This document shows positions 34,062 through 44,916 of a stretch of 64,000 nucleotides of DNA, piece by piece. The translations under genes were made by a program, and so were the position numbers. How positions within the stretch are numbered: position 1 is the stretch's first letter; every line of letters starts with the position of its first letter. Origin of the DNA: Balaenoptera acutorostrata (lineage: Eukaryota > Chordata > Mammalia > Artiodactyla > Balaenopteridae); assembly GCF_949987535.1 (NCBI RefSeq), contig NC_080067.1, forward strand, positions 8,804,001 to 8,868,000, read 5' to 3'. The notes below the pieces were generated by a model. It was not told the DNA's origin, did no database searches, and saw only the letters and a program-made list of their open reading frames with translations.

Positions 34062-34916
34062 ATTGTTTAGAGAAATGCAAATCAAAACTACAATGAGATA
34101 TCACCTCACACCGGTCAGAATGGCCATCATTAAAAAATCTACAAACAATAAATATTGGAGAGGGTGTGGAGAAAAGGGGACCCTCCTACACTGTGGTGGG
34201 AATGTAAGTTGGTACAGCCACTATGGAGAACAGTACGGAGGTTACTCAAAAAGCTAAAAATAGAATACATATGATCCAGCAATCCCGTTCCTGGGCCTAT
34301 ATCTAGAGAAAAACACGGTTTGAAAGGATACATGCACCACAATGTTCGTTGCAGTGCTGTCTACAATAGCCAAGACACGGAAGCAACTTAAATGTCCATC
34401 GACAGAGGACCAGATAAAGAAGATGTGGTATATTTATACAATAGGATATTACTCAGCCTTTAAAAAGAATGAAATAATGCCATTTGCAGCAACATGGATG
34501 GACCTAGAGATGATCGTACTAAGTGAAGTAAGTCAGACAGATCAAGAAAAATATCATATGATGTCGCTTATAGGCAGAGTCTTTAAAAAAATGATACAAA
34601 CGAATTTATTTACAAAACAGAAACAAACTTACAGATTTAGAGAAAGAATTTATGGTTACCAGAGGGGAAGCGGGGGAGGGATCAATTGGGAGTTTGGGAT
34701 TGACATGTCCACACTGTTGTATTTAAAATAGATAACCAAAAAAGAACTACTGTATAGCAAGGAAACTGCTCAATATTCTGTAATAACCTAAATGGGAAAA
34801 TAAGTTGAAAAACAATAGATACATGTACATGTATAACTGAATCACTTTGCTGTACACCTGAAACTAACACAACACTGTTAATTAACTATACTCCAATATA
34901 AAATTAAAATTTTTTA
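34062..34916 (+). mobile_element. 5'-truncated L1 (ORF2 C-terminus plus 3' UTR)
   Basis: Begins within ORF2 at AGAGAAATGCAAATCAAAAC. The C-terminal ORF2 zone ([19 protein letters not shown]) keeps the first Cys/His positions, but the second Cys pair is altered. It continues open through [20 protein letters not shown] and ATWMDLEMIVLSEVSQT, and then into 3' UTR sense codons (129-codon frame at 34342-34731). It ends at TATACTCCAATATAAAATTA with an A-rich tail. A short older L1-like scrap (34925-35000) follows. Confidence 0.88.
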
Positions 34917-35015
34917 AAAACCCACAAGGAGATTCACACCTGTTAGGATTATTATTAAATAAATAAATAAATATTGGCAATGATGTGGAAAAAAATTATT
35001 TATAAGAAGTTTTTA

Positions 35016-35332
35016 GGGCTTCCCTGGTGGTGCAGTGGTTGAGAGTCCGCCTGCCAATGCAGGGGACACGGGTTCGAGCCCTGGTCTGGGAGGATCCCAC
35101 ATGCCGCGGAGCAACTGGGCCCGTGAGCCACAACTGCTGAGCCTGCGCGTCTGGGGCCTGTGCTCCGCAACAAGAGAGGCCGCGATAGTGAGAGGCCCGC
35201 GCACCGCGATGAAGAGTGGTCCCCGCTCGCCGCAACTAGAGAAAGCCCTCGCACAGAAACGAAGACCCAACACAGCCAAAAATAAATATAAAATAAATAA
35301 ATAAATTTAAAATTACCTTTCTAAAAAAAAAA
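35016..35332 (+). mobile_element. CHR-type tRNA-derived SINE
   Basis: Starts GGGCTTCCCTGGTGG. The pol III A box TGGTGCAGTGG is at 35028-35038 and the B box GTTCGAGCC at 35072-35080. The long tRNA-unrelated body contains GAGAGGCCGCGATAGTGAGA and AGAAACGAAGACCCAACACA, and an (AATA)n/A-rich tail closes it. The 12-bp AAGAAGTTTTTA at 35004-35015 and 35333-35344 is a perfect target-site duplication, so this is a complete L1-mobilised insertion. It is the CHR SINE lineage of cetaceans and hippos, and the main clue to the organism. It is not a functional tRNA gene. Confidence 0.95.
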
Positions 35333-35344
35333 AAGAAGTTTTTA

Positions 35345-37070
35345 AGAACAAAACAAATTAGTTTTTACTCATTCCCACTTTTCTGTACTTCTTTCTAATT
35401 TTTTTACAATGATCATGATTTGTCTTGGTTATCAGGAGACAGAAAAATATCTGAAGCTGACCATGAGAGTTTTGATACATAACACAATGGACAGCACTGA
35501 ACAAGACTCTTTAAAACAGTTACACCCAAGGCTCAGTATTTCTTATTACCCAACCAATTCTTCATCATTCAATCAAATCTTTTATATCTGGCCACATTTA
35601 AGAACTACCAAGTAGTATTGTCTCTCATTCCTTTACTTGTTCTCTGTTGGAAAAAGCTGATTGCCGATCTGTGTTATCCTCATGGGGAAAAAAAAGATCT
35701 TCTATAATTATTTTGTTAAACAAGTCTTTTATTTCCTTACTTTGACTTTGCACTGGAAGAGGCCCTCTCATGAGTTGGTGCTCATATAAAAGGAAGAGTT
35801 GCATTTATAAATTCACTAAAATGCCTTTAAGCTGAGAATCTCCCTAAAGCGCCAGGTCCAGACTGCGTTTCAGGCTTGTTCCAAATTCCTCAGGGATTGA
35901 GATCTTAATCATATAAGACTTGCATCCAAGACTTGGAATTTAGGAATATTTCCATCCCCCAAATTGAGGTAAGACAATGCCCTGTTTCAGCAGGAAGTAG
36001 CCAGAGTGGCCATTGCCCGTTCCCTGAAAGATTTGGGAAAGATTGAAAGAAAAGCGGGGAGGTTGAAACCAAGTCCCCTTAAAACTGAGTTCCTCTGCTG
36101 AGTGTATGATTAACTTCTCTATCCAAAATATTATTCCCTTTTTTGTCCAACACCTGTTCTCCTCAAGATTGAGGAGTATCAAAGAAAAGGGGGGATTAAA
36201 ACTGAGCAGGAGTCTGTGGGGCCCTCCTGGGTACAAAGTCTTTCTGTGTCCCCTGTTTCTTATTTGCAGGAAAAAGGCTTCAGCCTCCTAGACATTCCTG
36301 AATACCAAAGAGCAGATTCAAATAGTTGCTAATCAGTGAAGTAAGGGAATGCAGAAACAAAGGAGGAACAATCAAGAAATTATTTAAACACAGTTTTCTT
36401 TTTACTGTAGTGGTTGTCATGCCTTTCCTAATAGATTATAAGCTCATACTGTCTAGAACGAGATTTTGAGTTGATATGTTTCAATAAAGCCTGACGAACA
36501 TATAAATTAAGACCTTATATCAGTGAGTTTCCATCTTTTTTTGCCTCAAAAAGCATTGCTTAAATTAAATCTTATGCTGCACCCAAATATTTCAAATAAG
36601 TCAAAGAGGAGCTGGTCTGATTAAAGTGGAGGTGGGGAAGGACCAAGCTGACAATGACCATATAATTTATCACTCAAACTAGGACATTCTTGGGAGTGAA
36701 AGGAGGCACTCTTAATAATTGCACTGGGGCAAAATATTTTACAAATCATTTCTTTCTGCTTTAGGAAGATTATAAGTTCAAACTTCCCAGAAGCAGTAAA
36801 GGAAATAATTGGAAATTGGCTACATAAAGTGGAAACTCCAATATGAGTGGGGGGGGGGGGGGGAGGGAGGGTGGGGCGGGGGGCAGGTACCTAACTGAAG
36901 TCCAGAGTCAAAGCATAAATTGGACAAAAAATATATTTACAAAACACAGACAATGGGCTAATTTGGTCAATTTAGAAAGTACTTGAACCAACAATGAGGA
37001 AAGGATGAACCTTCCCAAAATGAGTAAAGATAGCTGCATAGCCAGCTTATAGGGGAAAGTATACAAATGG
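35345..37070. other. No gene seen; contains a G-rich tract
   Basis: Unique AT-rich sequence. The 98-codon minus-strand frame at 35940-36236 has no known domain. The only unusual part is the G-rich run at 36849-36887. Confidence 0.5.
36849..36887 (+). repeat. Poly(G) tract with G-quadruplex pattern
   Basis: Fifteen consecutive G (36849-36863) are followed by AGGGAGGGTGGGGCGGGGGG. This gives more than four G3+ runs with one-base loops, the textbook quadruplex pattern. It stands alone in AT-rich DNA with no associated gene or CpG island. Confidence 0.9.
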
Positions 37071-37074
37071 CAAT

Positions 37075-37640
37075 AATCAATAAAAATAACCCCAAAATCC
37101 TTACCATGCTCATAATGAAAGAAATGTTAATCAAAACAAAAAAAATCAATCTAACAATAAGCTAATATTAAAGTGTAAGAATGGCTGATATTAATTAGCC
37201 TACAGGGAAGCAGTGTCATTCTTAACACTGACTATAAATGTATTAACAGATTAAAACTTTTTAGCTGGCCATTAGGCAATAGCTATTCAAATGAAACTAT
37301 GTGTTGTTTTTGACCTGACAATTACAGAGCTAGAAATCAGCTTAATTTTGCAAAAGCAAATCTATATACAAGTACCATGAACCATAGCCTGTCATAGCAA
37401 AAAAGAAACCTGGAAACAACCTAACTGTCTGTCAATTACAGAAGGATTAAATATTTTATGGAACGGGATATCCATATGGTGGAATTATGTGCAGCCCATA
37501 AAATAAAAACTGTGGTAGTTTTGTATGTTCTGATATGGAAAAACCTCAAAGATATATCATTAAGGCCAAAAAATAAAAGCAGGGTCAGAACACTGTGTAC
37601 ATTATGGTTTTTATTCTATACATTGTTAAGAGGCAACTTG
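37075..37640 (+). repeat. Old L1M 3' region fragment
   Basis: TGGAAACAACCTAACTGTCT, then ATGGTGGAATTATGTGCAGC, then TGATATGGAAAAACCTCAAA, then AACACTGTGTACATTATG: the order of the 3' part of old L1M elements. Strongly diverged. Confidence 0.6.
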
Positions 37641-37644
37641 TAGG

Positions 37645-38780
37645 TATTATGTAAGTATGGGTTTTTAAGATCACATCAGAAACCATGACTAGTGTTTGTT
37701 TTTGTTAGAGGGATTAGGTAGAGGAGTGGGGGCGGGGTGTGTGTGTGTATTTACTCTCTGTTTTGTACCTTTTTGCCTTGTTTGAATTTTCTAAATATGT
37801 TCATGTGCTCCTATTATAAATGTTTAAAGTGTCAACAGAGGTTATCTGTGTGGTTGGATTATCATGATAAATATTATAAAAGGTGGAGAAAGCTATGTTT
37901 GCAGAAAACAAAATGGGAAGCCCAAGTCAAGAAGTATTCCAAGCTTACAAAATCATGCCACCGCCATTAACAATGAAAGAGCTTGAAACATAAATCCCTT
38001 CCTTTGCAAAATGTTCAGCATTTGAGCCATCCATTCACCTAAATGTTTGTTACAATATTGAAATTACAGATAATGCCATCCCTTACCCTCTAGCAAGAGA
38101 ATGAGAGACATACATATAAGGGGTTGTGGGAGCAGAGAACGCATCCATGATGAATGTCAACACATTCAAAAAAGAACCTAGAATATCCATCCCACACCCA
38201 TCTTTATTCCTGGTCCTCAGTAAATGGGAGAGACCACTGCTTCTATAGAGCCTTTCCTGATCTTATTCTCTCAAAGCAGAAAAGCTACAATTTTGCATGA
38301 GACCAAAATATCAGTGCTTTGACCTGCCGCACCCTTCAGAGAAGGTGCATGGAGAGACTTTCTCTACTTACACAGTGAGGATCTTCTAGAAAGCTACCCT
38401 CACAGAAGACAGTGTAAACTACCAGCAGCCCTCAATATACTCTGTTCCCAGTCAGGTAAAGTATCTAATGTGGGAGGGAGGGAAGGACACATCCAAAACT
38501 CTAGAGAGTAAAACTAAATGGACCACTCCTCTTTATTTATAAGTGCAGTTTCCTCTAGCCCAGTAGATATATGACTTATTATATATACAGAATTTTTGCC
38601 ATCCTTCTGTTTAATTTTCCAACTGAACATTTTTTTCAGAAACAAAATACTTGTATTTATGGTATCTTCTACAAAGTCTCATTCTCACCCAATATTTTTT
38701 AGCAAATAAAAATTCCTCAGCAGTCTGATGATGGACTCTGTTATTTCACAGAAAGAATGTTCACTAATATCAGGAATTAG
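37645..38780. other. No gene seen; short (GT)n
   Basis: Unique sequence with a (GT)n run at 37737-37749. A 77-codon frame at 37737-37970 starts inside the microsatellite and is not credible. Confidence 0.5.
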
Positions 38781-38784
38781 GCAG

Positions 38785-38935
38785 TTACTATTGTCCAGCA
38801 CCATGCCAGATGCTTTACATAAACCATCATGCAGAATAGGTAATATTACACCCACTTTACAGATGAGGAAACCGGGGCTCAGAAGGACTGAACAATTTGC
38901 ACATGATCATCCAGCTGGTAAGTGGCTGAGTAATC
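38785..38935 (-). repeat. MIR SINE
   Basis: CACTTTACAGATGAGGAAAC, then GGGGCTCAGAAGGACTGAAC, then CCAGCTGGTAAGTGGCTGAG: a clear reverse-strand MIR. Confidence 0.85.
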
Positions 38936-39140
38936 TAACTAAATGTATTATGGTTGCTATAAATATCAGCAAAGTTAAACTGAATAAAGATGAATGTTCA
39001 TAAGAGTTTGACTTCTCTTATCATCATGCATAAGTAAAAGACTGGATTCTACACAATCGAGTGAATGTAAGAGTCAAAGAAAATAACTCAGTTGCAGGTC
39101 CTTGCACATAGAACTTTCTGCAGTGATGGAAATGTTTTAC

Positions 39141-39549
39141 CCTGTGCTGTTTGATCGGGTAGCCATCAGCCACTTCTGGCTACTGATCACTTCTACGTGG
39201 CTTAGCATAAATGAGGAACTGCAATTTTTAAAAATTTATTTTATTGAAGTATAGTTGATTTACAATATGTTAATTTCTGCTGCACAGCAAAGTGATTCAG
39301 TTATACATATATATACATTCTTTTTTATTTTCTTTTCCATTATGGTTTATCATGGGATATTGAATATAGTTCTCTGTGCTATACAGTAGAACCTTGTTGT
39401 TTATCCATTCTATATATAATAGTTTGCATCTGCTAATCCCACACTCCATTCCTCCCCTCCCCTCTCCCCCTAGGAACTGCATTTTTCATTCTATTTTAGT
39501 TAACTTAAATTTAAATAGACACATGGCTACCATATTGGACAGCACAGTT
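39141..39549. mobile_element. hAT-like MITE split by an L1
   Basis: The left end CCCTGTGCTGTTTGATCGGG and the right end ACCATATTGGACAGCACAG form diverged terminal inverted repeats of the family also present at 44132-44273 (CTGTCCAATATGG type). The interval 39230-39471 is an L1 fragment inserted later. Non-autonomous, no transposase sequence. Confidence 0.65.
39230..39471 (-). mobile_element. 5'-truncated L1 3' UTR inside hAT-like element
   Basis: Reverse-strand L1 3' end: TTTATTTTATTGAAGTATAG, then GTGATTCAGTTATACATATA, then TGCTATACAGTAGAACCTTG, then the C-rich stretch near 39450. AGGAACTGCAATTTTT (39214-39229) and AGGAACTGCATTTTT (39472-39486) are the target-site duplication. Confidence 0.9.
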
Positions 39550-39610
39550 CTAGCCAAAGTCATTCAAGAAATATTTATTGGTAAATGGAATCAAAAAGAG
39601 AGGAGGAGGG

Positions 39611-39909
39611 GGGCTTCCCTGGTGGGGCAGTGGTTGAGAATCTACCTACCAATGCAGGGGACACGGGTTCGAGCCCTGGTCTGGGAGGATCCCACATGCC
39701 GCTGAGCAACTAGGCCCGTGAGCCACAATTACTGAGCCTGCTCGTCTGGAGCCTGTGCTCCGCAACAAAGAGAGGCCGCGATAGTGAGAGGCCCGCGCAC
39801 CGCGATGAAGAGTGGCCCCCTCTTGCAGCAACTAGAAAAAGCCCTTGCACAGAAACGAAGACCCAACACAGCCATAAATAAATAAATAAATATTAAAAGA
39901 AAAAAAGAG
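39611..39909 (+). mobile_element. CHR-type tRNA-derived SINE
   Basis: Second forward copy. It starts GGGCTTCCCTGGTGGGGCAG, has an intact B box GTTCGAGCC at 39667-39675, the same body as the copy at 35016, and an (AAAT)n/A-rich tail. The A box (TGGGGCAGTGG, 39623-39633) has G where the consensus wants a pyrimidine, so its promoter may be weak. AGAGAGGAGG at 39597-39606 and 39910-39919 is the likely target-site duplication. Confidence 0.93.
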
Positions 39910-39959
39910 AGAGAGGAGGCAGAAGGACAAGTAATGATATAAAATCACAAAATATTTAG

Positions 39960-40110
39960 ATCTGGGAAAAACCTTTCTGAGCCCATCTCATCCAACCCAC
40001 TCATTTTACACAGATGAGTAAATTGTGACCCAGATAGATGAAGCAATTCACTGAGGTCGCATGAGCTAGCAAGGGGCCAGAGAGAAATCCCAACTTCTAA
40101 TGAACGTGAA
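39960..40110 (-). repeat. MIR-like SINE fragment
   Basis: ACTCATTTTACACAGATGAG, TAAATTGTGACCCAGATAGA and CTGAGGTCGCATGAGCTAGC are in reverse MIR (or MIR3) order. Confidence 0.65.
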
Positions 40111-42340
40111 GCTTAGTCAATGGTGTTAAAACAATTGCACAGAATTGAGTTAAATGAAGGAAAACAATAAAAGGATTTTCTTTGCACTCTTACCAAAGCT
40201 CTCCATATTAGTAAGAAATAATTTAAGGCAAAATTTCCACAAGGCAGGGACGTAAGTAAGTATAAAGGTAACCTGCTAGTTAAATCCATGGCTTCCTGAT
40301 AGGGAAACACCGAGCACCTTGGAAATGTGTTTTGATGTTCCAGTTCTATTACAAAAAAAAAAAATCTGACTTCAAATTACAATTATTCCCTAAACTATGC
40401 CTTCCTTCCCAACCTCTACCCCCGAATGGGGAGAGTCCTGTATGTATACCTTCCTCACAGAGAAGCTCTTCTATTTAATTAGGTTAATAGGTTACAGATA
40501 GGTTAATTGGGTTAAATCCTGAGCAGAACCAAAGTGCTTTCTAACTGCTGCTGTCATTGTGTTACCTGGAGTTGAGATGGATCTTTCATATACACTGGTC
40601 TGTAACCCGCTCACCAGAGATCTGCTTACACGTGGCACAGGGTAGAAGCTCACACACATGGCACTATCACCCCCTAAACTATTCAGCAAAGGCATTTTGA
40701 AAAATATACTTTCTGCCTTATAAATGATCTCTTCCAGGTTTCCAGTGAAACAAGTCATTTAAAAAAATTTTTTTTTGACAAATGAAAGGGGGAAAAATGC
40801 CTTTTCAAATCCAGGGCACTTGAAAGTTTCATTTTCCTGTTTTAATTTGTTTCAGCGTTTCAAGGGAATAATAATAGTTTTTTAATGCCAAAGGTGGCTT
40901 TCATCACTCAAAGCCCTCTAATTTCCTCGCATACTGCAAGTAATACGTTAATAGTCCCCAAATGAAATATTACCTAAAACACAACTTGGTAATTTTCCTC
41001 AGAGTTCAAAGTTATTTGAAAAAGAAGCATCACCTTTTACAAATATTTACTTTGCAACAATGGAAGAAGCTGCAAATGATCTGCAATAGCTTCCATTCTG
41101 TTCTTTTTTGTGCCGTCTTTGAATATTCTGTTGGGAAAAAAATAGAATAAATGGGAAAAAGAAAAAAACCTGTCTCCTTTCCCCCCTTTCGGTTTCTAAT
41201 ACCAGGTTCCATTTAAGGACCTGAATTCTCCCTTTAAAATTAGATTATATTTACATGTGTGTGTATATATATATATATGTAGAGAGAGAAAATCTTGGTA
41301 TCTGTGGGCTCATTACAGAATACACACACCAAAGAAAAGATGTGCACAGAGGCCATAGAGAATTTAAAAGATTTATTTATGATGTATTACTGTAATTTTT
41401 AATTTAGACATGCAAATTTTTTAATTTGCACCGACTGCTTTGCCTTAATGGTTTTGATTAATACTTGGAGGTAGTGTTTGTGAAAGAGATTTATACTGTG
41501 ATTCATCTGCAAAATAATCAAATCATTACCAGCTAATGACAAAGCTGTGAAAAATGATACAGATATTGTGTAACTTCCAGCTATGGCTGAGCACGTGGAG
41601 GTACCCAATCCTTCCAGCAAATGTGAACTTGTGTTAATAACTGCTGGGAAGTTCGCTCTAGGTCCACTCTAATTTGGCAACCAAAAACATTGATCTTAAT
41701 AAAGCTGTCTGATAAAAAGAACAGTGATTAACATCCTGAACCCTCTATTCTGCTCATGCCAAGGTCCCTTTTTTTTTTTTCCAGGAATAAAATTCCACTG
41801 CACTTCCTGCTTATCGCTCCATCTCACCTCAGCCCTCTGTGGGTCTCCAGATAAGGCTACAGATGCTTAAGGAAGGGGAAGCAGTGCTGGTGGCAGCAGG
41901 TGGCAGTTGCCCAGGGAAGAAAGCACAGCACACGGGAGCCCCAGAGTCTGTACCCCTGGCAGAGCCAACACCCACTCCATCCAAAACTCAGAGGCAAGTC
42001 CTCTTCTAGTGGGTCCTTCCTGCCTGGATCCAGCCATTCAGGCCTGAGTGACTCTTGCAGTCTTGCTAATCCTGACAGAGTCAGCAAAGGTGGAGCAGAA
42101 AACTCCAGAGCGTGTCCAGAGTCAGCAGAACAAACTCTCAAACAGTATCAGGAAACCAGAAGAGGGCAGGAAGCAGAAACCCACAGATAATCCCCAAATC
42201 TCATTACTGCCACTCCTTGTGACAAGTGTCTCCACCACATCACTCGCCCAAGAGGCTCATTTGAGCAAATTTGGATTTTACCTCCTTTCTCGCTGCTCCC
42301 CTCCAACCAAGTAATGAAAATTAATGTTTCTCACAGTCTG
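40111..42340. other. No gene seen; long repeat-poor stretch
   Basis: About 2.2 kb with no recognisable interspersed repeat except a (GT)n(AT)n microsatellite at 41258-41280. The overlapping frames at 41857-42190 on both strands (94-96 codons) are mutual shadows without domains. Its freedom from repeats makes parts of it candidates for constrained non-coding DNA. Confidence 0.5.
41380..41720. promoter_or_regulatory. Candidate conserved non-coding element
   Basis: Contains the octamer-type ATGCAAAT at about 41409, several TAAT/ATTA cores (41396-41425, 41455-41465) and TGATTCATCTGCAAAATAA. It is repeat-free, AT-rich and varied in sequence. Looks like developmental enhancer DNA by composition only; no conservation can be tested here. 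Confidence 0.22.
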
Positions 42341-42344
42341 TACT

Positions 42345-42500
42345 CTTCCCCAAAAACTCTTTCATTAATCCTCACCCCAGACTTATGATGTAAGCATTAT
42401 TAGTATTATTAGTCCCATTTTACAGATAAGTACATTTTACAGATAAGTAGTGTTCCCAAGGTTAATGAAAGAAAACTGGCATGGGATGGAGGCAAGACTT
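42345..42500 (-). repeat. MIR SINE with a 17-bp tandem duplication
   Basis: ATTAATCCTCACCCCAGACT, TTATTAGTCCCATTTTACAG and GTTCCCAAGGTTAATGAAAG mark a reverse MIR. CATTTTACAGATAAGTA is present twice in perfect tandem at 42416-42432 and 42433-42449, where other MIRs have it once. Confidence 0.75.
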
Positions 42501-42504
42501 ATTT

Positions 42505-44128
42505 CTGGTTTATTCTAGAACCCCACAGACCCCAGCTATCAAACTGATGCCCTTATTTTCTACTGAAGAATGAAAAATACCGAAAATGGGGGCAGGACAG
42601 TCAGAAGAGAGATGGGATGAAGTGGAGCAAGAGGGTTAAAAAAAAGAAGAAAAGAAAAGCTTGGATCAGCCCGAGTTAACACTGAAGCCATCATATTTTA
42701 ACTCATTATCAAGAAATTCAGCTCCTTTCTTCATTTCGGTCCTCATAAAGGAAAAACCCAGTGAGTTGATAACCATTAATATTTCATTGAAAACAGATCC
42801 ATATTTTCTGTGATAGTGACACGGACATTCCACTTCATCAGGAAGCCATTTTACAAAATTAGAAAAAGCAAGGCACCATTCTGGAAAGCAAAAGCCGAGA
42901 CTACTTATCATTATTATTTATTACTTTTTGGGTGCCAACTGGGCCCCCATAGCAGAGAGGGAGTTACAGAAACATCACGCGGAAGCAGACGGTCTCTGTT
43001 CCCTGGGTCCACACTCCAATTTCGACCCCATGGCTACAATGGATACTGCGTCTTTCATTACTGGTAACTGCAACTGCCCTGGAACCACAAAAGAAAGATC
43101 AGAACTTTCGATCACTTTTCTAGACATGAAGACAAATGAGAAGGGAGGCAATAAGTGTAATTAATTTCAACGAGAGCTGGAAGAGGAAAACTTTCAGCTG
43201 TGGTAGCATACACAGCATTCATCAGGAGAGCTTTCCTCCCAGTAGAGCCAGAGCCACTGATTCACAGATGGGAAATAGGCTGCCATTATGAAAAGAACCA
43301 GGAGAGGAAAATAAATGTCACGTGGCTTTCATAGCATTATTTTGGTTCAGAGTATCTATGAGAGAAATAGGCTTGCGATTTAATTGTGCATGTGGTCCAG
43401 GAAAAGCAGGAGGAGATAAGCCAGTAAGTTCAAAGTAAAGTTAAAATTCAAGCCACTCAGAGTGAGCCAACAGAATAAGCCCTTGGACAGATGGGCATCT
43501 TGTGTGATTCAACACAAGATACAGTACAAGTAATGATGAGGCTGAAGTGCTGAAGGAAAGGGAAATGCACTCTCAGAGGTAAACTTGCTCTCAAGTCGTC
43601 AGGACTTAGCTGAATAATTCCCCTTAATGCTTAGACAAATAATGCTGCTGAATTCTTGGGAATCAAACCATGTCTCCACCTCTCAGCTTCCGGGTGCTTC
43701 TAAAGACTGGACTGAGCAAGTTGTAGGGAAAATTAAATCCAAAATATATTCATCATGATCGTTTTAGAGAAGGGAGATGTTCCCCACCCATCTGTAATGT
43801 GAGAAAAGGGATGAAACTTGACTCTAAGCAACCTCAGATATTTCTGAGGAAGGCCAGAACCAGAGCATTATTGCATACAGATTTTAGAAGCGATTCTTCT
43901 ACTGCCAACTGATGACAAATATCCTGGAATCCCGTCCCTATCCAGTTCCCACAGGCTCCCTCTTCTAACACCTTCCATGTTAGAGCTTTGGTCATCTCAA
44001 AGAATATCAGCTGTTTTTTTATGCAGTCTGTTTTCTGCTTCTGCAACTCTTATGCAACATTCTGCAACTCCTCATGTTTATCTACAGTCGCACAGCAAAA
44101 CTTTCTGAGATAATAGAAATGCTCTATA
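42505..44128. other. No gene seen; repeat-poor, possible conserved parts
   Basis: No interspersed repeat recognised. 42700-43400 includes homeobox-type cores (AACCATTAATATTTCATTG, GTGTAATTAATTTCAACG) and a CACGTG E-box context at about 43319 (GTCACGTGGC). Open frames are under 90 codons without domains. Confidence 0.45.
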
Positions 44129-44131
44129 TCT

Positions 44132-44273
44132 GTACTGTCCAATATGGTAGCCACAAGCCACATGAGGCTAGTGCTACCAAGGAAATGGATTTGTAATTCT
44201 ATTCAATTTTAATCAATCTGTATTTGTAGAGCCACATATGCCTATTGACTGCCATACTGGACAGTGCAGCTCT
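44132..44273. mobile_element. hAT-like MITE, short complete copy
   Basis: The left end CTGTACTGTCCAATATGGTA and the right end TGCCATACTGGACAGTGCAG are inverted repeats of about 20 bases. The inside carries AGCCACATGAGGCTAGTG, typical of this family. About 140 bp, so internally deleted. Confidence 0.8.
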
Positions 44274-44916
44274 AAAGAGAGCAATGAGGCTTTTACTGAA
44301 GATGCATTAACACAGATGGAGTTTACATTGCACTTGCTACAAGACTCTCTTTCCCAGACTCCCTTGCAGGTAGGGGTGGCCATGTGACACAATTCTAGCC
44401 AATAAGAGGAGAGCTGAGGGACAAATTTTTTTTCCTCTTTGATATAGAATCCAATTTCCTATTTGCCCCTTTTGCTTTTCTTCTGCCTGCGGTATGTACA
44501 TAATACCTGCATGGGTAGCAACCATCTTTTTTTTAAGTTTATTTTTATTGAAGTATAGTTAATTTACAATGTGTGTTAGTTTCTGGTGTACAGCAAAGTG
44601 ATTCAGTTATACATATAAATAATAGTTTGCATTTGCTAATCCCAAACTCCCAATCCATCCCTCCCTCATCCCCCCCTTGGCAACCACAAGTCTGTTCTCT
44701 ATGTCTGTGAGTCTGTTTCTGTTTTGTACATAAGTTCATCTGTGTCATATTTTAGATTCCACATATAAGTGATAACATATGGTATTTGTCTTTCTCTTTC
44801 TGACTTACTTCACTTAGTATGATCATCTCTAGGTCCAACCACATTGCTACAAATGGCACTATTTCATTCTTTTTTATGGCTGAGTAATATTCCTTGTATA
44901 TATGTACCACATCTTC

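Noticed and set aside
35028..35080. Functional tRNA gene suggested by A and B boxes
   Set aside because: It is the tRNA-derived head of a SINE with a long unrelated body, A-rich tail and target-site duplications; no tRNA cloverleaf can be formed to the 3' end.
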